Below, piece by piece: positions 5,564-11,703 of a stretch of 49,633 bases of DNA. The notes beneath the pieces are model-generated. The model did no database searches, was not told where the DNA came from, and was given only the letters and a program-made list of their open reading frames with translations. Numbering within the stretch: position 1 is the first letter of the stretch; every line of letters begins with the position of its first letter. This stretch comes from a virus: positions 1-49,633 of IMG/VR virus record IMGVR_UViG_3300023313_000009, one strand, 5' to 3'. The translations under genes and the position numbers were made by a program.

Positions 5564-5712
5564 AATATAACCATTTTGAATGGGAGTATTTGAGTGACAC
5601 AATCTTTCATATATCTTCTATATCTATATTGACTCGAAGGGAGCATACTATCTAGATTAATAAAGGAGAGTTCATCAAATTCAGTAATTAATGTATAATG
5701 AAGGTTTCTCAT
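5554..5712 (-). CDS. Micro-ORF family member, MVILWI tail
   Basis: Fifty-two codons from ATG at 5712, overlapping the TAA of the regulator gene (TAATG). It starts MRNLHYTLITEFDEL, has a basic aromatic patch (SQYRYRRYMKD) and ends PFKMVILWI. Its final codons TTATGGATTTAGGTG include the nested ATG of the next member. Confidence 0.6.
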   Translation of the reverse strand: MRNLHYTLITEFDELSFINLDSMLPSSQYRYRRYMKDCVTQILPFKMVILWI

Positions 5713-6485
5713 TATTTACCCTTTAATTTCAAGTAGTTATACACTGTACGTTCCCCGATTCCATATTTCTCAGCTAACTCTTTAACGCTCATACCACTGA
5801 TGTGGTAATCATTTGATATCTCGTTATCGTTCTTAGCCTTCATTAACTGGCCGCTTTTCTTCAGCTTACGTATGGCTCTCTTAAATATCTTGGAACAGAC
5901 CTGACGGGTTATTCCTACCTCTAAGGCTATGTCATTCCAATCCTTAAAGTAGAGGGTGCGCAACTCTACGATTTTACGTTGCTGCTCATTAAGTATGTTC
6001 CACGGGATATCATCTCGGGTGTATTTGGTCTTCCAAGTCGAGACTTCGGCCTCCTCGTAAACCATCTCTTCGAAGTATTCCTGAGTCCTGTCAGGAGAAG
6101 GGGCAGTCTGAGGGAGGTCTTTATCTAGAAAATCTGACATAGTTCCACACATGCTGTCACAGCTATTTTTAAACGGACAAGTATTACATTGAGTGGCTTT
6201 GAGTAACCATACTTCCTTCCCCTTGTATAATCCGACTTCTAAGCCGTCTAAGAGGCTCGCTGAGGCTCTTAACTCGGGGTACATAGGTATAGGTCTACCC
6301 AAGCATTCTGAGCCGCAGAAATCGGCCTTAGAGCATCTACGGGCCAGTAGGTTCTCATTGAAGTCTGTCATACTTCGTTTGGCTAACTCATAATACAACC
6401 CATCACTGAGGTCTGCCGTATGATATAGTGGGAACTTACTACATATGGGGGCTTGTTTTTTAAGGAATTCTAATTTATTCGTCAA
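5712..6485 (-). CDS. Sigma/HTH-like transcription regulator with Cys cluster
   Basis: Two hundred fifty-seven codons from TTG at 6485 behind TAGGAGAGG. The N-terminal half has Cys at 15, 51, 57, 61 and a tight CNTCPFKNSCDSMC cluster (100, 103, 109, 113), suggesting bound zinc or an iron-sulphur cluster. Residues about 165-210 (LNEQQRKIVELRTLYF, then WNDIALEVGITRQVCSKIFKRAIRKLKK in two helices) resemble sigma70 region 4. A second HTH lies at 232-255 (SVKELAEKYGIGERTVYNYLK). It is the second gene from the promoter at 6829. It may control phage transcription, possibly late genes; it is not a full sigma factor because no region 2 is evident. Confidence 0.65.
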   Translation of the reverse strand: MTNKLEFLKKQAPICSKFPLYHTADLSDGLYYELAKRSMTDFNENLLARRCSKADFCGSECLGRPIPMYPELRASASLLDGLEVGLYKGKEVWLLKATQCNTCPFKNSCDSMCGTMSDFLDKDLPQTAPSPDRTQEYFEEMVYEEAEVSTWKTKYTRDDIPWNILNEQQRKIVELRTLYFKDWNDIALEVGITRQVCSKIFKRAIRKLKKSGQLMKAKNDNEISNDYHISGMSVKELAEKYGIGERTVYNYLKLKGK

Positions 6486-6493
6486 ATCCTCTC

Positions 6494-6820
6494 CTAGAAT
6501 ATTAATACTGAGTAGTAGTTTCTACTCTCTAACATTGATTGGCGGGTTGTTTTTATTAATGTTGCATAACGTAAGTCATTGTAATTATAGGGTTGTGAGG
6601 GGTAACGCCCTCTTACTATCCTCCTATACGGGAGGCCATAGAAGGCATATTCTTCAAACGACTCAGTACATAAGAATTCGATTTCCTTGATAAATTCGAA
6701 TCTAACACCCATGTATGTAGACAATCTACGATGTTTTCCACATTCCATACACTTATCATGTGTGGAATTGACATGTAAATTAAGGAAACATAACACTCTG
6801 AATAATATTTTAGTGAACAT
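6494..6820 (-). CDS. CxxCG zinc-finger-like protein with VLIF micro-ORF tail
   Basis: One hundred eight codons from ATG at 6820, first gene of the leftward operon. The start KILFRVLCFLNLHVN then HDKCMECGKHRR matches the common small phage pattern of an LCxLxxH strand and a CxxCGK knuckle. The rest is aromatic-rich and ends RNYYSVLIF, the micro-ORF tail, directly before TAGGAG, the SD of the regulator gene. It looks like a fusion of a zinc-knuckle domain and a family member. The promoter predicts a start site only about two bases upstream, so translation may be leaderless or begin internally. Confidence 0.5.
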   Translation of the reverse strand: MFTKILFRVLCFLNLHVNSTHDKCMECGKHRRLSTYMGVRFEFIKEIEFLCTESFEEYAFYGLPYRRIVRGRYPSQPYNYNDLRYATLIKTTRQSMLESRNYYSVLIF

Positions 6821-6828
6821 ATAATACA

Positions 6829-6857
6829 GTTATACCATGATAAATGTCCTCAGTCAA
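6829..6857 (-). promoter_or_regulatory. Sigma70-type promoter of the leftward operon
   Basis: On the minus strand TTGACT (6857-6852) is separated by exactly 17 bp from TATAAC (6834-6829), and TGG directly before it gives an extended -10. It is the best promoter in the window and points into the leftward operon at 6820. Expected start site is about 6822. Confidence 0.7.
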
Positions 6858-7000
6858 TGATTTTACCCTTCTAAGCGATAAATTATATAAACTGTAAGTA
6901 GTTGAAATTACTCAAATATTGAAAATAGTTTAAAAATAATTTGTGAAATAGTTGCAAAAACGGGTGCCTTACTAAAAGTAGTAGAATTACATTAATACAT

Positions 7001-7060
7001 ATTAAGTAATACTTATTTAGTAATAACTTATTAAGTACTACTTATTTAGTATTTCTTATT
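7001..7060. promoter_or_regulatory. Two operator-like inverted repeats in a 29-bp direct repeat
   Basis: TAAGTA-A-TACTTA (7003-7015) and TAAGTA-C-TACTTA (7032-7044) are perfect 6-bp inverted repeats around one base, each followed by TTTAGTA, centres 29 bp apart. A third half-site (TTCTTATTTAGG) follows. This is the usual look of a site for a dimeric repressor or activator, placed between the divergent leftward operon and the structural operon. The rest of 6858-7000 is AT-rich without a recognised gene. Confidence 0.6.
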
Positions 7061-7175
7061 TAGGAGAATGTAGGTCAACTACTATTCATGTAGTATCATG
7101 GTATCTCCTATACTAGATAGTACTACTGACTGGCCGTAGTATGTCTAATTTCAAATAGAGTATCAAATCAGGACG

Positions 7176-7250
7176 ATGCTGCTCTAACTTCCCTCCTCGG
7201 AGCAGTATGGGAGGGGGGTTGGCTAAGTTTAGGCTTGCCATCCCCTTTTT
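7176..7250 (+). promoter_or_regulatory. Leader RNA: pseudoknot versus terminator switch
   Basis: ATGCTGCTC (7176-7184) pairs with GAGCAGTAT (7200-7208). The loop CCCTCC (7191-7196) can pair with GGAGGG (7210-7215) just after the stem, an H-type pseudoknot. The adjoining GGGGTTGGC (7215-7223) pairs with GCCATCCCC (7237-7245), one mismatch, followed by five Ts: an intrinsic terminator 19 bp before the first structural gene. The two structures compete at the G run, the arrangement expected of an attenuator. The ligand or signal is unknown. Confidence 0.5.
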
Positions 7251-7268
7251 CAAATACAAAGGGAACTT

Positions 7269-7472
7269 ATGAACGGATTCAAACTAGGCTTCAGAAGGCC
7301 CAAATCAATCCCTAAGGCGTTAGAAAAGGATTACATACGTTGGAAGCAGGACCCGGAAAAATATGAGAGAATGTATCCGGTCTTAGCTAGAATTATCAAG
7401 GAACAACTAACAAAAGAAGGGTTATATGAAAAAACAAGAGAAACAGATCAAAGTGACGAAAGCTCAAGCTAA
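7269..7472 (+). CDS. First gene of the structural operon, hypothetical
   Basis: Sixty-seven codons with an AAGGGAAC SD. Basic N-terminus (NGFKLGFRRPKSIPKALEK), an amphipathic centre (WKQDPEKYERMYPVLARIIKEQL) and an acidic Ser-rich end. It overlaps the next gene by 47 bp. The position before the small terminase suggests a packaging or early-head role, but nothing in the sequence identifies it. Confidence 0.5.
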   Translation: MNGFKLGFRRPKSIPKALEKDYIRWKQDPEKYERMYPVLARIIKEQLTKEGLYEKTRETDQSDESSS

Positions 7473-7626
7473 ATCTCATTTAGACAGTAAATTAGGTGAA
7501 GTTACTACAAGATGGCACCTAACTCCTAAAGCTGACAATGCTTCGACTATGACTAAAAACATCAAAACGGGCGTAAAAGCAACTAAAGCTAAACCAGTTA
7601 AAGTTGACCAGCCAAAGAAGAAATAA
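7426..7626 (+). CDS. Small lysine-rich protein
   Basis: Sixty-six codons with AAGAAGGG upstream. About a quarter of residues are Lys, especially at the two ends (MKKQEKQIKVTKAQAK and KPVKVDQPKKK), suggesting nucleic-acid binding or a DNA-associated virion protein. It overlaps the previous gene in another frame. No family recognised. Confidence 0.45.
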   Translation: MKKQEKQIKVTKAQAKSHLDSKLGEVTTRWHLTPKADNASTMTKNIKTGVKATKAKPVKVDQPKKK

Positions 7627-7627
7627 T

Positions 7628-8218
7628 ATGAAAAACCTTCCATTTCAACAAGATAAGGATGAAGCCGTTCGCGAGAATCTCAAAGAACTTCAAGAAATCC
7701 AAGAAAACAAAAGTCTTGACAAAAAGGTAAAGCAGATCAAGATTCACCACAAACTCAAGGATATGTCCGAAGGTAAGTGGACGATAATCGAAGATGCTCT
7801 ACTAGAAATTGAAGTGGAATGTCGAACTGAAGTTCTCCTCAAAAAGATAGAAAAAATACCTCCCCTAACTAAAAGGGTCGAGTCAATGAAAGATAAACTA
7901 TCAGAGAAATTTAAAGAGGAATCAGAAGTTCTTAATACCTTGTTATCCGCGATACCTGATATTAACAACGTCAGGAGATGGGTAAAGAAGAAGGAATGGA
8001 TAGAAGAAATCGATCGAAGGATGCGGGATACCGAGCTTTTCAGTTCAGAGAATCGCCACCAAATGATTAGAGCAATATTCAATTCAGGAATCAAGGGAAG
8101 CGCAAAACACGCTGAGATGTATTTGAAAATGAGTGGAGATTTAGGAAAACCTAATGAGAAAGAAGACCCTAAAGAAAGTATCTTCTCACAAATGCAATCA
8201 GCCATGAAGAAGAAGTAA
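7628..8218 (+). CDS. terS: Probable small terminase subunit
   Basis: One hundred ninety-six codons from ATG at 7628, which directly follows the preceding TAA; an upstream in-frame start at 7604 lies inside that gene and has no SD. The protein is highly charged and helical, with a coiled-coil-like centre (LLKKIEKIPPLTKRVESMKDKL) and a Lys tail. The assignment rests on position immediately before the large terminase and on size and helix content usual for TerS; there is no diagnostic HTH motif. Confidence 0.55.
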   Translation: MKNLPFQQDKDEAVRENLKELQEIQENKSLDKKVKQIKIHHKLKDMSEGKWTIIEDALLEIEVECRTEVLLKKIEKIPPLTKRVESMKDKLSEKFKEESEVLNTLLSAIPDINNVRRWVKKKEWIEEIDRRMRDTELFSSENRHQMIRAIFNSGIKGSAKHAEMYLKMSGDLGKPNEKEDPKESIFSQMQSAMKKK

Positions 8219-8346
8219 TGATTCCATTATGGGTTAATTTTGAAGATGAAGTGATATCTGACTCAAAGTATGATACCCCGAAAGCATTACCATATCACCG
8301 ATATTTAAAACCTCTCAGGAGTTTTAATTTCGTTTTATTTTTCTAG
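8218..8346 (+). CDS. Micro-ORF family member, VLFF tail
   Basis: Forty-two codons, ATG overlapping the TerS stop (TAATG). It starts MIPLWVNFEDEV and ends RSFNFVLFF. This is the first rightward member, sitting between the two terminase genes. The stop TAG is followed by AACACGTCAAGGAGGGGG, so here the SD is separate from the stop. Confidence 0.6.
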   Translation: MIPLWVNFEDEVISDSKYDTPKALPYHRYLKPLRSFNFVLFF

Positions 8347-8366
8347 AACACGTCAAGGAGGGGGAT

Positions 8367-9938
8367 GTGAGTATAGAATTCGAAACAGACGACACTGGTC
8401 ATCGACTCAGAACCGAAGACCTTAACATTATGGGTCTCGCTAGAGTTCTATATGATAATAAAATACGTTGGAAAAACGGTAAGATTATCGGAGAACATAG
8501 AGACGACGATGGAAATAGAAGTTTCATAGGATTACATGAAGGACAAGAGAAGGTTATTAGTTCTCCTGCAAGATTCAAAGTAGTCGCATGTGGCCGCCGC
8601 TGGGGAAAAACTGGATGCGCTGCGCTAGTAGCTTTAGCTACAATTCTACAACCAAACAGAAGGGTCTGGGTCGTTGGACCTGAGTACTCACATGTAGAGA
8701 AAGTATTTCAAGAATTATATTACATATTAGTAGTTCAGTTAAAACTTGTCGGAAAGAGTGTACCAAACTCAGCAGCTCGTAAATCTAAAGGTGACTACTA
8801 CATAGAAACCCCTTGGGGTTCAATCATAGAAGGTAAGTCTTCAGGAAACCCCGACTCAATGGCAGGGGAAGCGTTAGACTTGGTTATCTTCGATGAAGCA
8901 GGACTAGAACGTAACCTGTCAACCATATGGAGACAGATGCTTAGACCCACGCTAGGGGATAAGTCAGGCTCGGCAATGTTTATATCAACACCACGGGGTA
9001 AGAATGACTTCTATAAGTTATTCAAAGTCGGTGAACTCGGTAGAAGACAACATGAAGGTTATGTACAAATAAAGAATGAATCCGAGGATTTTAGAGATTG
9101 GGCTAGTTGGTCAATGCCAAGCTACACCAACCCCTTTATTCCTCGTTCAGAATATGATGACGCAAAAAAAGAAGCTCTAATGGCTGGAACGTATTTACTA
9201 TTCCAACAGGAATATGATGCAGACTTCGAGTCAGTGAGCGACGCGGCTTTTCCCGGATTCAGAGCAACAAAGCCCGACAAGGAAAACCCAGATATAAGAA
9301 CTCCGTATCACGCTCAAGACTATAAATATAGCCCTGAATTTGGCCCGTGGTTTGCCTCGTGTGACTACAACATTGCAAGGCCAGCATCTACAATATATGC
9401 ACAAGTGGACAAACAAGGAAATGTAATGATTTTCGATGAATTGTTCAAACCTAATACTACAGCTTATATGCAAGCTGAGTACATAAAAGAAAAATGTAAA
9501 GAATTAGGAGTACCGTATAGAGATGTTATAGGAGACGTATCAGGCTCGTTTGCAACAGCCAAAGGCATGAATGAATTCAATCAGTTTGAAACAGTTCTAG
9601 GACATTCCCCCGTAGGAATCAGACAAGGACGAGAAACTGGAAACCACTTGATTCACGAATGGTTATCATATCCAATAATAAGTAAAGACGGAAGTGTTAA
9701 GATGGACGAGTTCGGAAATCCCGAAACTTACCCTAAACTTTTTGTGGCTTCCCACTGTATAGAAACTATACACGCATTAGAAACAGCTAAAAAGAAAACA
9801 GGCAAAGACGGTTCAATTAAACAAGATTATTCTGAGTTCGTCTCAGGCCATGAGGGACTAATTGATGCAGTGCGTTATTTATTAGTTTTCTTATTTAACG
9901 AGAGACAAACAGTAACAAGTTCAAAAGGCTTGTACTAG
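8367..9938 (+). CDS. terL: Terminase large subunit (ATPase and nuclease)
   Basis: Five hundred twenty-three codons from GTG at 8367 behind AAGGAGGGGG. The ATPase domain has Walker A GRRWGKT (76-82), Walker B DLVIFDEA (171-178) and the coupling motif FISTPRG (205-211). The RNase H-like nuclease domain shows acidic residues in SCDYN (D333), VIGDVSG (D390) and GLIDAVRY (D500). Full length for the family. It cuts concatemers and pumps DNA into the prohead through the portal. Certain as a family assignment. Confidence 0.95.
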   Translation: MSIEFETDDTGHRLRTEDLNIMGLARVLYDNKIRWKNGKIIGEHRDDDGNRSFIGLHEGQEKVISSPARFKVVACGRRWGKTGCAALVALATILQPNRRVWVVGPEYSHVEKVFQELYYILVVQLKLVGKSVPNSAARKSKGDYYIETPWGSIIEGKSSGNPDSMAGEALDLVIFDEAGLERNLSTIWRQMLRPTLGDKSGSAMFISTPRGKNDFYKLFKVGELGRRQHEGYVQIKNESEDFRDWASWSMPSYTNPFIPRSEYDDAKKEALMAGTYLLFQQEYDADFESVSDAAFPGFRATKPDKENPDIRTPYHAQDYKYSPEFGPWFASCDYNIARPASTIYAQVDKQGNVMIFDELFKPNTTAYMQAEYIKEKCKELGVPYRDVIGDVSGSFATAKGMNEFNQFETVLGHSPVGIRQGRETGNHLIHEWLSYPIISKDGSVKMDEFGNPETYPKLFVASHCIETIHALETAKKKTGKDGSIKQDYSEFVSGHEGLIDAVRYLLVFLFNERQTVTSSKGLY

Positions 9939-9946
9939 GAACAAAT

Positions 9947-10183
9947 ATGAAGAAACTACCCCTAATTAAAAGAGCGGGGAATCGATTTGCAGTTGACGAA
10001 TCAAAGATTCTACCGTACATGAGAAAGTCTAAAGGACTAATCATGTCTGCTATCGGAGTAGCTACTGAGTATTTAAAAGAAAACCCTGATGAATTTGAAG
10101 GACTTGCTCCTAATGATAAGTTAGACAAATTAAACGATATAGTATATGAAGTCCTCACGGATTGGGGAATATACAAAGGATAA
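9947..10183 (+). CDS. Small hypothetical head-region protein
   Basis: Seventy-eight codons with AGGAAC upstream. Helix-rich: LIMSAIGVATEYLKENP and LDKLNDIVYEVLTDWGI. The next gene follows after two bases. Position between terminase and portal suggests a packaging or head-assembly accessory; no family recognised. Confidence 0.55.
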   Translation: MKKLPLIKRAGNRFAVDESKILPYMRKSKGLIMSAIGVATEYLKENPDEFEGLAPNDKLDKLNDIVYEVLTDWGIYKG

Positions 10184-10185
10184 AA

Positions 10186-10368
10186 ATGAAATACTTTTTA
10201 GATCATCCTCAGATTAAGAGGAAAAAGGCTTTAGGGAATGGAAGCACACCTTCTAAAACAAACCCCTTAACTGGCGCAACAAAACCTGCTACTAAAAGTG
10301 TAGGACAACAACCAAGTCCTGATATTTCAGATTCAAGTATCAAGACAAGTACTAAAGGGGTTAAGTAA
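10186..10368 (+). CDS. Tandem paralogue A with conserved basic head peptide
   Basis: Sixty codons from ATG at 10186. Its first 19 residues, MKYFLDHPQIKRKKALGNG, are shared from the KYFL position with the next protein; the remainder is a Ser/Thr/Pro linker (PSKTNPLTGATKPATK). A basic peptide on a disordered tail suggests binding to an acidic partner such as DNA, scaffold or capsid. It is immediately followed by its paralogue (TAATG). Confidence 0.6.
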   Translation: MKYFLDHPQIKRKKALGNGSTPSKTNPLTGATKPATKSVGQQPSPDISDSSIKTSTKGVK

Positions 10369-10634
10369 TGGCAAAGAAGAAAAACGCCATAAAATACTTC
10401 TTAGATCATCCACAAATTAAGCGCAAAAAAGCTTTAGGAAATGGAGAAGGCCCTAAACAATCCTCTGGAGGGTTTATGGCAGGGGTTAAAAATCTCTTCA
10501 GCGGAGGGTCTAAACCTTCTACTGAAACAAAGAGTACCTCCTCTAAAACTTCATTCGCCTCTAACAGTGGAGGAGCAGCAAAAGCCTCAAGCGGATTTGG
10601 CGCACTGATAAGTGGAAACAAACCTAAAAAATAA
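10368..10634 (+). CDS. Tandem paralogue B with conserved basic head peptide
   Basis: Eighty-eight codons overlapping the previous stop. After MAKKKNAI comes KYFLDHPQIKRKKALGNG, identical over 18 residues to paralogue A although the DNA differs at several third positions. The tail is Gly/Ser/Lys-rich (SGGSKPSTETKSTSSK), low complexity. A recent duplication is unlikely given silent differences; the peptide is under selection. Confidence 0.6.
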   Translation: MAKKKNAIKYFLDHPQIKRKKALGNGEGPKQSSGGFMAGVKNLFSGGSKPSTETKSTSSKTSFASNSGGAAKASSGFGALISGNKPKK

Positions 10635-10645
10635 GGAGTTAATTT

Positions 10646-11146
10646 ATGTCAAAACTGACAGGAACATTCAGAAGAATGGCAAAACTTCGCGACAATATTC
10701 AAAGAAAGGTTAAGTTCGATAAGATCAACATCTCTGACGACCTCAGAGGAACAGACCTTACAAAATATATTAAGGCTAGAATTGTTGACAAGGGAATTGA
10801 AGTAATGAGAACTTCAGAAGCTCCTTCTCAAGAAACTGACCTAAATATTAAAGCGTCTCTAACTGTTAACGGTATTAAAATGGATACTGATGCTAACGGT
10901 CAAAACGCTAACTTGATTACATTTGAAATTGTAGACGGAGAAGTTGCTGGAGCAGCTTCAGTACAAGTTAAAAAGAAAAGACACATTAAGCTTAAAGTTC
11001 AATCTGGAGTAACTACTATTAACACTGCAATCGCCGCACTACAAGGTGATAGTAGAGTAGAAGCTCTTGTTGATATATCCTTAGTTGGAATAGGAACCGA
11101 CCCTGTTACCTCGACTAAAGGAAAAACATTTATGGACGGTAGATAA
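10646..11146 (+). CDS. Hypothetical head protein, possibly decoration
   Basis: One hundred sixty-six codons with AAGGAGTTAATTT. A basic N-terminal helix (FRRMAKLRDNIQRKVKF) is followed by a beta-rich region with repeated LNIKASLTVNG and RHIKLKVQSG strands. Upstream of the portal, similar-sized beta proteins are often capsid decoration or internal head proteins; I could not match a family. Confidence 0.5.
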   Translation: MSKLTGTFRRMAKLRDNIQRKVKFDKINISDDLRGTDLTKYIKARIVDKGIEVMRTSEAPSQETDLNIKASLTVNGIKMDTDANGQNANLITFEIVDGEVAGAASVQVKKKRHIKLKVQSGVTTINTAIAALQGDSRVEALVDISLVGIGTDPVTSTKGKTFMDGR

Positions 11147-11166
11147 CAATTATAGGAGAACCTACT

Positions 11167-11343
11167 ATGGAAAGAAAAATTAAAGGCGGTCTTAAAAATA
11201 AAGGCCTAAGAAACGCACCTTATGAAAAAATGGAAAAGTCAGCTAATGAATCTGATGAGTACGCAAAATGTGACCAAGCTTCAGGTAAAGAATCAGCCAA
11301 GAAGATTTCACATGGTCACAAGACTGTAAAAGAAAGCATGTAA
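11167..11343 (+). CDS. Small charged hypothetical protein
   Basis: Fifty-eight codons (ATG 11167, TAA 11341-11343) behind AGGAGAACC. Basic start (MERKIKGGLKNKG) and a helical charged body with a Lys/His patch (KKISHGHKTVKES). No family recognised; the SD, spacing and position after the 166-codon gene make it a credible gene. Confidence 0.5.
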   Translation: MERKIKGGLKNKGLRNAPYEKMEKSANESDEYAKCDQASGKESAKKISHGHKTVKESM

Positions 11344-11374
11344 TAACATCTTTTTTAGATCACCTCTATCCTTT

Positions 11375-11531
11375 CGAGGGTAGAGTGCCAGCCTTAACAG
11401 GTATGGCTTTAAACGGCGTCCCTGATTCCTAACCAATGACAGTATCAATGCTTGGGCCAGAGTAGAATATAGTCAAGGGATTAAACAGCCGGTTATATAT
11501 AGGAGGGGTGGACTTAAAACTTCCACCCCTC
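11375..11531 (+). terminator. Hairpin and intrinsic terminator before the portal gene
   Basis: CTCTATCC and GGGTAGAG around TTTCGA form an 8-bp hairpin near 11375. Further on, GAGGGGTGGA (11503-11512) pairs perfectly with TCCACCCCTC (11522-11531), followed by TTCTATTAT, an intrinsic terminator. The gap 11344-11553 otherwise shows no gene. Portal expression must come from readthrough or from a promoter that I could not identify. Confidence 0.6.
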
Positions 11532-11553
11532 TTCTATTATCCTTGGAGGGACG

Positions 11554-11703
11554 ATGGATGAAGAAAGAGAATTGGTCATAGTATATCAATCGAATATGAA
11601 AGAATATATAAAATATAGAATAAAGAGAAAAACTGAAATACGAAGAAGTCGAATAAGTTCGACGGAACCTATGATAACGAGTCTTGGAGGGAAAGATGAG
11701 TAG
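11554..11703 (+). CDS. Small basic protein overlapping the portal start
   Basis: Forty-nine codons from ATG at 11554 (SD TTGGAGGG). Arg/Lys-rich centre (KYRIKRKTEIRRSRI). Its end encodes SLGGKDE, whose DNA includes the GGAGGG SD of the portal gene, and its TAG lies inside the portal reading frame, so translation is coupled. Function unknown; it could be a leader peptide setting portal levels. Confidence 0.5.
   Translation: MDEERELVIVYQSNMKEYIKYRIKRKTEIRRSRISSTEPMITSLGGKDE

Noticed and set aside
2515-5570. TANTATGGATWTRG word on the minus strand as a promoter motif
   Set aside because: Every copy is in the same codon phase and encodes the VLWI-type tail and stop of a micro-ORF; no consistent -35 element accompanies it.
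7604-7627. Earlier start for the small terminase (MTSQRRN)
   Set aside because: It overlaps the preceding gene without an SD; ATG 7628 directly follows the upstream stop.
11344-11500. A tRNA or tmRNA gene in the gap before the portal
   Set aside because: No cloverleaf, T-loop GTTC or acceptor pairing could be drawn; only isolated hairpins are seen.
11684-11695. TTG start four codons upstream for the portal protein
   Set aside because: It overlaps its own SD region; the ATG at 11696 has GGAGGG at proper spacing.
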